DNA from: Rhizosaccharibacter radicis
GTDB lineage: Bacteria; Pseudomonadota; Alphaproteobacteria; Acetobacterales; Acetobacteraceae
Direction: 5' to 3'
DNA: 64,000 bases
NCBI GenBank assembly: GCA_024508355.1
Contig: JAMZEJ010000007.1
Coordinates: forward strand, 240,570-304,569
This document shows positions 17,929 through 26,089 of this stretch, in pieces (position 1 is the first letter of the stretch; the number at the start of each line of letters is the position of its first letter). The translations under genes were made by a program, and so were the position numbers. The notes under the pieces are model-generated. The model was not told the DNA's origin. It worked only from the letters and a program-made list of their open reading frames with translations, and searched no databases.

Positions 17929-18775
17929 CGGCATCCATTCGGTCCAGGCTGAGCAGGGCATAGACCGCCCGCATCCGCAAGCTGGCGGCCGGCCCGTCCG
18001 GGCGGCCGGTCACCGCGTTCAGGTGGGCCTCGATCATCCCGCGCATCTGCGGCGGATGATCCGCCAGCGCCCGCCGCCATTCGCCGGCCCACGGGATGCG
18101 CGCCGGATTGTCGCGCAGCAGCTCCACCTTCAGGAACGGCACCCGATCCAGGGTGGTGCGCCAGTCCACATGCAACGGATTGGTCGCGACCAGCCGCCGC
18201 AGGCCACGGCGCGGCGGCTGCCAGGCAGCGCGCCATCGCAGCCCGGCGGCGAGGATCGCCGCGCCCATCCCCAATTCGCCATGCAGCACGATCTCGCGCT
18301 TGTCCATCTCCCCGAAGGGCTGCGACAGCACGCGCCGGATCGGGGGGGCCGCCAGTGCTGCGCGCCGGAAGCACAGGAACCAGGATTGCAGATGCCAGCC
18401 GTTCTCGTGCGACTCCACCATGCCCCACACGTCTGGTGCATCCGCTTCCATCCGCGCTACCAGTGCGCCGAGCGGTCTCAGCGGGCCGAACACGCTGTCG
18501 TTGGCGAGCAAGACCCGGTCGGCATCGACAACATCGTCGAGGCCAAGCAGATGCTGCCACGCACCGAAATCGAGGCCGCGGTTCGGGCGCGGGTGCCAAT
18601 GGACGCCGAGCTGTCGCAGCCGCGGAACATCGGCCGGATCGGCCTCGTCGCATCCCGACATGGCCATGTGAACGATGAAGCCGCAATCGCGCAGAGCCGC
18701 CAGATAATGCAGGGTGTGCTCCGGCACCCGGCCGCGCGGATGATACTGCGCGAACAAGCAGACATTCTTGGTCAT
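17891..18775 (-). CDS. rhamnan synthesis protein F (RgpF)-like glycan protein
   Basis: A 294-residue protein with the hallmarks of the RgpF family: FAQYHPRGRVPEHTLHYL at the start, PNRGLDFGAWQ near 62-72 and LLANDSVFGPL near 88-98. Family members take part in rhamnose-containing polysaccharide and O-antigen synthesis, usually as a domain of larger transferases. Here it stands alone. It converges with and overlaps the tandem GT-B gene at the 3' end. It is the right border of the glycan island. Exact linkage and acceptor are unknown. Confidence 0.85.
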   Translation of the reverse strand: MTKNVCLFAQYHPRGRVPEHTLHYLAALRDCGFIVHMAMSGCDEADPADVPRLRQLGVHWHPRPNRGLDFGAWQHLLGLDDVVDADRVLLANDSVFGPLRPLGALVARMEADAPDVWGMVESHENGWHLQSWFLCFRRAALAAPPIRRVLSQPFGEMDKREIVLHGELGMGAAILAAGLRWRAAWQPPRRGLRRLVATNPLHVDWRTTLDRVPFLKVELLRDNPARIPWAGEWRRALADHPPQMRGMIEAHLNAVTGRPDGPAASLRMRAVYALLSLDRMDAVRTLLRPWRAPS

Positions 18776-18998
18776 GGATCGTAACGATTCACCGGTCGTC
18801 CGTAATGATGATGTAGAGCAGGCAAGGGTTGGATCACGGCGGGGGAGTTGTCGGCGGGCGCTGCAAGGATGGAGAACCGCGCCGCTATTGGCTTTGCGTT
18901 CGCGCGGGCACGGCGCTAGAAGGCCTCTTTCCGCCAGCGGTGCGATTCACGAAAATCCATTCCGTCACCGGGCCAGTGGACAGGAGCCAAGATCATTC

Positions 18999-19268
18999 AT
19001 GAGTAAAGCCTTCATCGCCAGCGTCATCCAGGATTCGCTGGAGTGCACCGGCGTCGCCGCCAACCGTTGTGCCACGGACCTGATCGAGGCGATCGTCCGC
19101 GAGATGAAGAAGGAGGGCGGCTTCACCCTTCCGTCCTTCGGCACCTTCACCGTCCGCAAGACCAAGGCCCGCAAGGCGCTCAACCCGCGCACCGGCGAGG
19201 CCGTCAAGGTGAAGGCCGGCAAGACCGTGCGCTTCAAGGCCAGCCCGAATCTCAAGAAGGCGGTCTGA
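18999..19268 (+). CDS. HU-family DNA-binding protein
   Basis: An 89-residue histone-like protein that bends and compacts DNA. Conserved segments are the N-terminal dimerisation helices, GGFTLPSFGTFTVRK and the DNA-binding arm ARKALNPRTGEAVKVKAGK. An AGGAG lies 12 nt before the ATG. A longer in-frame upstream start would add unrelated sequence. A possible promoter is TTGCGT (18894) with CTAGAA (18916), spaced 16 bp. Whether it is HupA/B-like or an orphan HU paralogue cannot be told. Confidence 0.93.
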   Translation: MSKAFIASVIQDSLECTGVAANRCATDLIEAIVREMKKEGGFTLPSFGTFTVRKTKARKALNPRTGEAVKVKAGKTVRFKASPNLKKAV

Positions 19269-19276
19269 TCTCTTTC

Positions 19277-19299
19277 TCCGGCCGCTTCCGGCGGCCGGA
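19277..19299 (+). terminator. GC hairpin after HU gene
   Basis: TCCGGCCGC and GCGGCCGGA form a perfect 9-bp stem with a 5-nt loop, 8 bp after the stop. No T-run follows; it is a likely but unproven terminator. Confidence 0.55.
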
Positions 19300-19495
19300 T
19301 CCCGCCACAGACGTCCGACGCCGGAATGGCGATCGCTGCTTTGGGTTCCGATCGCCGTAGCAGCCCGGTGCGCCCCGCCGTTCGGTGTCGCGTCGGCGAC
19401 TCTGGCGCCGCGATCGACCGGTGCAGGGCTGCCGCCATTCCTCGAGCGGCCGGCTGCGAGATTATCGGGAAGAGGCGTGCCGCCTATCGGCAGGA

Positions 19496-19570
19496 TGGCT
19501 GGGGCGGGAGGATTCGAACCTCCGCATGGCGGAATCAAAATCCGCTGCCTTACCACTTGGCGACGCCCCA
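19496..19570 (-). tRNA. tRNA-Gln (anticodon TTG), CCA encoded
   Basis: Read on the minus strand, the acceptor arm TGGGGCG pairs with CGCCCCA, followed by discriminator G and an encoded CCA. The anticodon stem GCGGA/TCCGC encloses the loop TTTTGAT, giving anticodon UUG. The T-arm GGTTCGAATCC is intact. Length is 75 nt. It lies between the HU gene and the TetR/COQ9-like gene. Confidence 0.97.
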
Positions 19571-19713
19571 ACGCGGCTTCCTGATACGGGCACCAATGGT
19601 CGCCGTAAAGAGGCGGCGCCCGGGTCCGCGCCGGGGGCTCCAGCAAGGACGTGCGCGCTGAGTTCTTTGGCTCGCGACCGTCGTGGGCGAGCGCCGCATC
19701 CGAAGATCGAGGA

Positions 19714-20355
19714 TCAGATCGCCGGATCCGGCTGCCCGGGCAGATCCGGTAGCGGACCCGACGCGTCGGGTCCTCCGGCGGGCGTGTCGAACAAGGGACG
19801 CTGCAGCATCCGCCCCACGCGCTCGGCGCGGTCGAGTGCTTTGTCCAGGGCCGCCATCGTGCCGGACAGGTCGGAACTGTCGTCGCGTTCCCAGGCGCGC
19901 ATTGTCTGCAGCCATACCCCCAGCACCCCCTGGACCCGCAACGCGCCGCCCAGGCCGTCGGTCTCGATCCCGGCGGCCTGTGCCATCCAGCGCATGCTGC
20001 CGTGGGTCGCGGCGCCGAGCATCGCGGCCAGCAGCGGATCGAACGGCAGCGAACGCAGCACCGCCTGCACCCCGCCCCGATATTGCTGCATCACGTCGAT
20101 GCGGCGCATCAGCGAGTCGAACAGCCGTTCGCGCTCCGTGCCCGCGCTCTCGTCCTCGACCAGCGCCGCCCGGTCGGCCAGCAGGCCCAGCCGCAGCAGG
20201 ATGTCGGTGCGCCTCGGAAACCGCGCCCGGGCCTCGTCGAGCGGCACGCCGGCCTCGCGCGCGGCGCTCACCACGCTCACCCGCCGCCAGCCCAGCGACT
20301 CCGCCTGCGCCATCGCGGCCTGGATCAGCGCCGAATCGAATTGCACATCATCCAT
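19714..20355 (-). CDS. TetR-like helix-turn-helix protein (COQ9-like alternative)
   Basis: A 213-residue protein. The N-terminal 50 residues form a TetR-type HTH (ESLGWRRVSVVSAAREAGV, then ARFPRRTDILLRLG). The C-terminal half (VWLQTMRAWERDDSSDLSGT, MAALDKALDRAE) resembles the ligand or lipid-binding part of TetR and COQ9 proteins, which share a fold. ATG at 20355 is chosen because upstream codons give Pro/Gly-rich sequence. It could be a repressor or a lipid-binding ubiquinone-pathway protein. The nearby UbiK gene makes the second possibility worth noting, but it is inference. Confidence 0.65.
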   Translation of the reverse strand: MDDVQFDSALIQAAMAQAESLGWRRVSVVSAAREAGVPLDEARARFPRRTDILLRLGLLADRAALVEDESAGTERERLFDSLMRRIDVMQQYRGGVQAVLRSLPFDPLLAAMLGAATHGSMRWMAQAAGIETDGLGGALRVQGVLGVWLQTMRAWERDDSSDLSGTMAALDKALDRAERVGRMLQRPLFDTPAGGPDASGPLPDLPGQPDPAI

Positions 20356-20553
20356 GCCTGGGGTCGCTCCCGCTGGAACCGGCCGCGCCAGGCCGGGGAA
20401 AACCGATCGGCTATCGCGCGGTGTCGCGCCGGCCGGATCGTCCATGCCGATATCACGGACCGGAGCGGCGAGACAGGGCGCCCCGCGTCCTCCCTGCCGC
20501 CCGATGCCGCGCGGTTCCGGCATGGTTCCCCGGCGTGGTTCCTCTGGCCGACG

Positions 20554-21438
20554 CTAGCCGGCCAGGGCCCGCGACCGTTCGGTGGCGGCCCGTACCGCGT
20601 CCGATACCGCGCTCGGCCAGTTCTCCGGCGCCATCAGCACAGACAGGGCCTGTTCGGTCGTGCCGCCGGGACTGGTCACCGCGCGGCGCAGCGCGTCGGC
20701 GTCGTCCGGCAAGGCGTCCAGCAGCGCCCCGGCGCCGCTCACCGTGGCGCGGGCCAGGGTGCGGGCCAGCGCGGGCGGCAGGCCCTGCGCCGTCCCGGCA
20801 CGTTCCAGCAGTTCCGCCAACAGGAACACATAGGCCGGCCCGCTGCCGGATACGGCGGTGACGGCATCGAGCAGGGCCTCGTTCTCGACCCATTCCACCG
20901 CGCCGGCCGCCCGCAGCAGCCGGTCGCACAGGTTCCGTTGGACCGTGTCGACGCCGGCACCGGCCACCGCCACGGTGACCCCGCGGCCGATCGCCGCCGG
21001 GGTGTTGGGCATCGAGCGCACCAGACGGCTGCCGGCCGGCAGTTGTGCCGCGAGCGCGGCCAGCGTGCGTCCGGCCATGATGGACAGCACCACCGGCCCG
21101 GCCGCCCCGTCCCCGAGCAGGGGAGCCAGGGCCGGCAGCACCGCATCGGCCTTCTGCGGCTTCACCGCGAGCACGATGGCGGCGGGCCGGGTGCCGGCTT
21201 CCAGCAGCGCCGCCACCGCGGAGGGCGTGTCCCGGAACAAGTCATGCCGGGACACGGCATGGTGGCCGGCGTCGAGGCTGGGGGCCACCACCGCCGAGGG
21301 AGCCAGGTTCCGGGCGTTCCACCCCGTCAGCATCGCCTGGCCCATGCGGCCGCAGCCGATCAGCAGCAGCGGCGGCAGGGCGTCCCGCCACACCGCGCCG
21401 TCGGCGGCCCCGCCGACGCGGTTGGTACGATCGTTCAC
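20554..21438 (-). CDS. proC: pyrroline-5-carboxylate reductase
   Basis: Catalyses the last step of proline synthesis, using NAD(P)H in the cytoplasm. The protein has 294 residues from the GTG start at 21438. The Rossmann motif LLIGCGRMGQAM is near residues 24-35. The signature DAVTAVSGSGPAYVF is present, as are VRSMPNTPA and SPGGTTEQAL. An ATG at 21642 would place the start inside the upstream YbjN gene, so GTG 25 bp after that gene's stop is preferred. A start a few codons away is possible because the ribosome-binding site is weak. Confidence 0.93.
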   Translation of the reverse strand: MNDRTNRVGGAADGAVWRDALPPLLLIGCGRMGQAMLTGWNARNLAPSAVVAPSLDAGHHAVSRHDLFRDTPSAVAALLEAGTRPAAIVLAVKPQKADAVLPALAPLLGDGAAGPVVLSIMAGRTLAALAAQLPAGSRLVRSMPNTPAAIGRGVTVAVAGAGVDTVQRNLCDRLLRAAGAVEWVENEALLDAVTAVSGSGPAYVFLLAELLERAGTAQGLPPALARTLARATVSGAGALLDALPDDADALRRAVTSPGGTTEQALSVLMAPENWPSAVSDAVRAATERSRALAG

Positions 21439-21463
21439 GGGACCGAAGAAACGCCCTGCCGGC

Positions 21464-21967
21464 TCAGGCTTCGCCGGCACAATCGAGCATGGCCGCTTCC
21501 AGCGCTTCCGCCGGCGTCTTGCCGCCCCACAACACGAACTGGAACGCCGGATAGAAGCGCTCGCATTCGGTGAGGGCGATGTCGACCATGTCTTCCAGGC
21601 TTTCGCTGGACGCGCCGGGCGCGCCGCGCAGCAGCACGGCATGGCGGAACAACGGCATGCCGTCGTCGGCGTCCATGCCGAAATGCCCGATCCACAGGCG
21701 CTCGTTGGCGAGCGCCAGCAGTTCGAACAGGGCCCGGCGCTGTGCCGGGGGCACCTTCAGGTCGAAGGTGCAGGTGAAATGCATGGCGCTGATCTCGCCA
21801 GACCAGGAGAAATACAGCCCGTAGTCGCACCATTTGCCGGGAGCTTCCGCGGCCATCTCGGTGTCCGTGCGCCGGTCGAACGCCCACTCGTAGCCGCCCA
21901 CGATCTGTTCCATCAGGTCGAGGGGGTTGGAAGCGGGCTGGCTCGTGACCGTGGTCAAGGCAGGCAT
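21464..21967 (-). CDS. YbjN domain-containing protein
   Basis: A 167-residue protein of the YbjN family, a fold related to type III secretion chaperones. Members have been linked to stress responses and motility in enterobacteria. The segments NPLDLMEQIVGGYEW and CTFDLKVPPAQRRALFELL are typical of the alphaproteobacterial group. No signal peptide or membrane segment. It precedes proC by 25 bp on the same strand, so they are probably cotranscribed. Molecular function is not known. Confidence 0.85.
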   Translation of the reverse strand: MPALTTVTSQPASNPLDLMEQIVGGYEWAFDRRTDTEMAAEAPGKWCDYGLYFSWSGEISAMHFTCTFDLKVPPAQRRALFELLALANERLWIGHFGMDADDGMPLFRHAVLLRGAPGASSESLEDMVDIALTECERFYPAFQFVLWGGKTPAEALEAAMLDCAGEA

Positions 21968-22169
21968 GCGGTGCTCCCCGTCTGGAGGGCGGTCCGGTGC
22001 GGATGAAGCGCCGAACCCCTACGTCTGCGACTCAGGCGCCGCCGCACGGGACGGACACCCGAGCCTGAGCCTATGGGGCAGGAATGCGGCCTGCAAGCGT
22101 CGCAGCACCCGCCGCCGAAACGGGCTGGCGGACCCGTCCCCATCGCCTCGGCGCGGCAAAGGTGGAGGT

Positions 22170-22613
22170 TCAGACCGCGCCGGGCGGGGTGCTGTCGCCA
22201 CGACGTCCTTCAGCCTCGCTGTCCGGACCCGCGGTGCTTTCCGCCGGGGGCGGGCCGCCCAGGGCGCCGTCCGCCGCGTGCGGGTCGTGTTCGGGTGGCT
22301 CGGTCGGGTCCTCGGGATGCGCGGGGGCCGAACCGTGGGCGGTGCCGCCGGCATGGCGGGCCTCGAGGGCCGCAAGGCGGGTTTCCAGCGCGGCGATCCG
22401 GCCGTCCGCTTCCTCCTGTGCTGCGCGGGCGCCGGCGGCCAGGTCGCTCATCACCTCGAACTCGTCCCGGCGCACCAGCTGGAGCGCCGACAGGGCCTCG
22501 TCGACGCGGGCGCGCACGATCGCGCCGATCTCCTCCCCGAGACCGGACAGGGCGGAAAAGGCGCCGCCGGCGACGCCGGCGATGTCGTCGAAGAAGCGGG
22601 GTCTGTCGGCCAC
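22170..22613 (-). CDS. ubiK: UbiK-family accessory factor (BMFP)
   Basis: A small (147-residue) membrane-fusogenic coiled-coil protein. UbiK helps aerobic ubiquinone synthesis by supporting the Ubi hydroxylase complex. The N-terminal core FDDIAGVAGGAFSALSG and the helix through AAQEEADGRIAALETRLAAL fit the family. The last 60 residues are an added Pro/Glu/Gly-rich tail not seen in short homologues. The start is GTG at 22613 with AAGGA about 9 nt upstream. It lies on the minus strand, 202 bp before the YbjN gene. Confidence 0.85.
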   Translation of the reverse strand: MADRPRFFDDIAGVAGGAFSALSGLGEEIGAIVRARVDEALSALQLVRRDEFEVMSDLAAGARAAQEEADGRIAALETRLAALEARHAGGTAHGSAPAHPEDPTEPPEHDPHAADGALGGPPPAESTAGPDSEAEGRRGDSTPPGAV

Positions 22614-22790
22614 GGGACGGATCCTTGATCGGAAGAGGTGATGGAACAGATATGGTCGCCCGGGGTGTCCATGTCATCCGTCGCCAGGGATCACACCCAG
22701 CCGGAACGCCGGGATCCGGGCTTCCGGCGGGGGCACCGACAGGGGGCACGCCCTCGCGCCGCCGTGGCGGATCGCCCTATAAGCCGATCC

Positions 22791-23777
22791 ATGATCCTGC
22801 TCACCGGCGGCGCCGGCTTCATCGGTTCCTGTTTCCACGCGGCGTTGCGGCGCCGCGGTGAGTCCACGGCGATCGTGGATCGCCTGGGAGGCGAGGGCAA
22901 ATGGCGCAACCTGCTGGCGCATCCGCCGTCCCTGTTGCTGCCGCCGGAGGAGCTGGGCGGGTTTCTGGAGGGCGGCCACCGGGTGGATGCGGTGGTGCAT
23001 CTCGGCGCGATCAGCGAGACCACCGCCCGCGACGGCGACCTGGTGTGGCGCAGCAACGTGGCGCTGTCGCAGCTTCTGTGGCGCTGGTGCGCGCGGGAAG
23101 GTGTGCCGTTCCTGTATGCGTCCTCGGCCGCGACCTATGGCGCGGCGGACCGTCCCGACCTGTTCTCCGACGATCCGTCGCGGCTGCCGTCGCTGCGTCC
23201 GCTCAACCTCTACGGCTGGAGCAAGCACGCCTTCGACCTGTGGGTTCAGGAGGAGCTGGCGCGCGGGCACGAGGCGCCGCCGCGCTGGAACGGGCTCAAG
23301 TTCTTCAACGTCTACGGCCCCAACGAGTACCATAAGGGCGGCATGGTCTCGGTGGTGAAGGTGAAGCACGACGAGGTGCGGGCGGGACGGCCGGCGAGAC
23401 TGTTCCGCAGCGACCGGCCCGACATCGCCGATGGGCAGCAGAAGCGCGACTTCATCTGGGTGGGCGACGTGGTGGACGTCATGCTCTGGCTGCTCGACAC
23501 CCCCGGCGCACCGAGCGGGCTGTTCAATCTCGGCACCGGCGCCGCCCGCTCCTATCTCGATCTGGCGCATGCGGTGTGCGACGCGGCCGGCGTGGAGCGC
23601 CGGGTCGAATTCACGGACATGCCGGCGGCCCTGCGCGGGCAATACCAATCCTTCACCTGCGCGGACATGGACCGGCTGCGGGCGGCCGGATATCGCGGGC
23701 AGTTCACCACCCTGGAGGCGGGGGTGCGGCGCTACGTGGAGCAGCATCTGGCGCCGGGCGCCGAGCCGTTCTGCTAG
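22791..23777 (+). CDS. hldD: ADP-L-glycero-D-manno-heptose-6-epimerase
   Basis: Inverts C6 of ADP-D-glycero-D-manno-heptose to supply L,D-heptose for the LPS inner core. A 328-residue short-chain dehydrogenase-type epimerase: TGGAGFIGS at residues 5-13, the YASSAATYG catalytic Ser/Thr segment, the YGWSK Tyr-Lys pair, and the family signature FNVYGPNEYHKGGM. ATG at 22791 is chosen because it starts directly at the Rossmann fold. A CCTATAAG box at 22776-22783 lies only about 7 nt upstream with no clear Shine-Dalgarno, so a leaderless or very short-leader mRNA is possible. Confidence 0.95.
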   Translation: MILLTGGAGFIGSCFHAALRRRGESTAIVDRLGGEGKWRNLLAHPPSLLLPPEELGGFLEGGHRVDAVVHLGAISETTARDGDLVWRSNVALSQLLWRWCAREGVPFLYASSAATYGAADRPDLFSDDPSRLPSLRPLNLYGWSKHAFDLWVQEELARGHEAPPRWNGLKFFNVYGPNEYHKGGMVSVVKVKHDEVRAGRPARLFRSDRPDIADGQQKRDFIWVGDVVDVMLWLLDTPGAPSGLFNLGTGAARSYLDLAHAVCDAAGVERRVEFTDMPAALRGQYQSFTCADMDRLRAAGYRGQFTTLEAGVRRYVEQHLAPGAEPFC

Positions 23778-23907
23778 GCCGCCTGCCCGGCCGGATGGCT
23801 ATGACCCGGGCGTGCTTCGCGGGCCGGTCGCGCCGCCGTCTTGCGCGGGCGACCCGTCGTCCCGGCATTCTTGCGTCTTTCTTCTTCACCGGAGCCCGCT
23901 GATCCCG

Positions 23908-24750
23908 ATGCTGCCCGTCCTGGTGTTTCCCCAGTTCGACCCCGTGCTGGTCCAGCTGGGGCCCCTGGCCATCCGCTGGTATGCGCTGGCCTATATCGTG
24001 GCGCTGCTGATTGGGTGGCGGTTGATGCGCCGGCTTGCGGAATGGACGCCCAGGGTGGCGACGCCGCTGGAAGTGGACGACTTCCTCACCTGGGCGACGC
24101 TGGGCGTCGTGATCGGCGGCCGGCTGGGCTACATCCTGTTCTACCAGCCCAGCCTCTACCTTTCCCATCCGGGAGCGGCGCTCGCGCTGTGGCATGGCGG
24201 GATGAGCTTCCACGGCGGCATGCTGGGCGTGGTGGTGGCCCTGTTGATCTATACGAGGCGGCACCGCATCCCGACGCTCGGCTTCGCGGACCGGCTTTCG
24301 GTGGTGGTGCCGATCGGGCTCGGGCTCGGGCGCTGCGCCAACTTCATCAACGGCGAGTTGTGGGGACGCCCCGCACCCGCCGACCTGCCCTGGGCGATGA
24401 TCTATCCGCAGGTGGACGGCGTGCCCCGGCACCCGTCCGAGCTCTACGAGGCGCTGCTTGAGGGCGTGCTGCTGCTGCTGGTGATGGTGATGCTGGCGCG
24501 CAGCGAGCGCATCCGGGCGCGAGGCGGCCTGCTGACCGGGGGCTTCCTGCTGGGCTACGCGACCTTGCGCGCCTTCGCGGAGCATTTCCGGCAACCGGAC
24601 GCGTTTCTGAACTATCTCGCGTTCGGCACCACCATGGGACAGCTGCTGTGCATCCCGATGGCCATCGCCGGGATCGGGTTGATCCTGTGGGCGCTGCGCC
24701 GGCCGCCCCTGGTGGCGACCGTGGCCGAGGAGGAGGCGGTCTCGTCCTGA
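23908..24750 (+). CDS. lgt: prolipoprotein diacylglyceryl transferase
   Basis: Inner-membrane enzyme that adds diacylglycerol to the lipobox Cys of prolipoproteins. The protein has 280 residues with about seven hydrophobic segments. Family signatures are WHGGMSFHGGMLG and GRCANFINGELWGR, followed by VPRHPSELYEA. The start at 23908 has GGAG 14 nt upstream. Its stop overlaps the start region of midA. A downstream lipoprotein gene at 26957 is a likely substrate. Confidence 0.96.
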   Translation: MLPVLVFPQFDPVLVQLGPLAIRWYALAYIVALLIGWRLMRRLAEWTPRVATPLEVDDFLTWATLGVVIGGRLGYILFYQPSLYLSHPGAALALWHGGMSFHGGMLGVVVALLIYTRRHRIPTLGFADRLSVVVPIGLGLGRCANFINGELWGRPAPADLPWAMIYPQVDGVPRHPSELYEALLEGVLLLLVMVMLARSERIRARGGLLTGGFLLGYATLRAFAEHFRQPDAFLNYLAFGTTMGQLLCIPMAIAGIGLILWALRRPPLVATVAEEEAVSS

Positions 24751-25829
24751 ACGACGATCCCTCCCCAATCGGCGGCGGCGTCACGGCCGCACGCGAACCG
24801 GAAGCTTTTCCGGCGCCCGGCGGGGATGCCGAGCGCCTCGACCGCTTCATGGCGCGGGCCAACGCGGCATACTACGCGTCGCGCGATCCGTTCCGCGATT
24901 TCATCACCGCGCCCGAAATCTCGCAGGTGTTCGGCGAGCTGCTGGGAGCCTGGGCGGCGGTGGCGTGGAACGCGATGGGGTCGCCCGCGCGGGTGCTGCT
25001 GGCCGAGGCGGGACCCGGGCGCGGCACGTTGATGAGCGATGCGCTGCGGCTGGCGCGCCGGGTGTCGCCATCGTTCGCGGCGGCGGCGCGGGTGCATCTG
25101 GTGGAAACCTCGCTCCGGCTGCGGCAGGCCCAGGCGGCGGCGCTGGCCGGCCTCCTGGCGGACCCGCCCTGCTGGCACGACCGGATCGACGCGCTTCCCG
25201 ACGGACCGCTGCTTCTGTTCGGCAACGAGTTCCTCGACGCGCTGCCCGTGCGCCAGCTGCTGCGCCGCCCCGGGGGATGGGACGAGCGTTTCGTGCTGAA
25301 CGGCCGCTTCGTGCTGCGGGACGGCCCCGTGCCGCCGGCCCCGCTGCTGGGCCGGGCGGTGGCGCCGGGCGAGGTGCTGGAATGGAACCCCGACGCGATG
25401 GACGCCGTGCGGCACCTGGCCGGGCGCATCGTCCGCGATGGTGGTGCTGCGCTTCTCCTCGATTACGGCCCGGACCGGCCAGGGCACGGCGACACGCTGC
25501 AGGCGTTGCGTGATGGAAAGCCGTGCGATCCGCTCGACGGCCCGGGCACCGCGGACCTCACCGCCCATGTCGACTTTCCCGCCCTCGCCGGCGTGGCGGC
25601 GGAGGCGGGGGCCCGGGTGCAGGGGCCGGTGGGGCAGGGCGCGTTCCTGTCGTCGCTGGGTTTGTGGCCCCGCACCGAGCAACTGGCCAGGCAGCAGCCG
25701 CCGGAACAGGCCCGTGCCCTGGTGGATGCCGCGCACCGGCTCAGCGCGCCGGATCGCATGGGGCGGCTGTTCAAGGTCATGGCGGTTCGCGATCCGCGCC
25801 TGCCGCCCTTGCCGGGCTTCGAGGCCTGA
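24747..25829 (+). CDS. MidA/NDUFAF7-type SAM-dependent methyltransferase
   Basis: A 360-residue protein of the DUF185/MidA family. In mitochondria the homologue NDUFAF7 methylates a complex I subunit; a similar role in bacterial complex I assembly is inferred. Seen motifs: YYASRDPFRDFITAPEIS, the SAM site AEAGPGRGTLM, LLFGNEFLDALPVRQ and a late LTAHVDFPAL. The start is odd: no ATG, GTG or TTG lies between the lgt stop and the conserved region. CTG at 24747 overlaps the lgt TGA (CTGA) and has GAGGAGGAGG 10 nt upstream, so I call a CTG start coupled to lgt. Starts inside lgt are the alternative. Confidence 0.85.
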   Translation: MNDDPSPIGGGVTAAREPEAFPAPGGDAERLDRFMARANAAYYASRDPFRDFITAPEISQVFGELLGAWAAVAWNAMGSPARVLLAEAGPGRGTLMSDALRLARRVSPSFAAAARVHLVETSLRLRQAQAAALAGLLADPPCWHDRIDALPDGPLLLFGNEFLDALPVRQLLRRPGGWDERFVLNGRFVLRDGPVPPAPLLGRAVAPGEVLEWNPDAMDAVRHLAGRIVRDGGAALLLDYGPDRPGHGDTLQALRDGKPCDPLDGPGTADLTAHVDFPALAGVAAEAGARVQGPVGQGAFLSSLGLWPRTEQLARQQPPEQARALVDAAHRLSAPDRMGRLFKVMAVRDPRLPPLPGFEA

Positions 25830-26089
25830 CATCGGCAGACATGTCCGGGAGCCGATCAGCCCCGGGGGGGCCGGCCTTCGTGCCGGCCGGAAACCCCGCG
25901 GCACCCGAGCGTGTCCCTGGGGCTGTGCGCGGTGCGGTGCCGCTCGCGTCGTGGTCGGCCCTCATCCGTGCGGTCGTCTGGCGCGATGGCTCCGGTCTTT
26001 CCCGTCCGGGGTCGTGGGCCGGGTGGTTGCGTCGATCGAGGCTGCCGACGATGGTGCGCGGCGAGCGGCTGAGCGAGGGAGGGTTTCCG

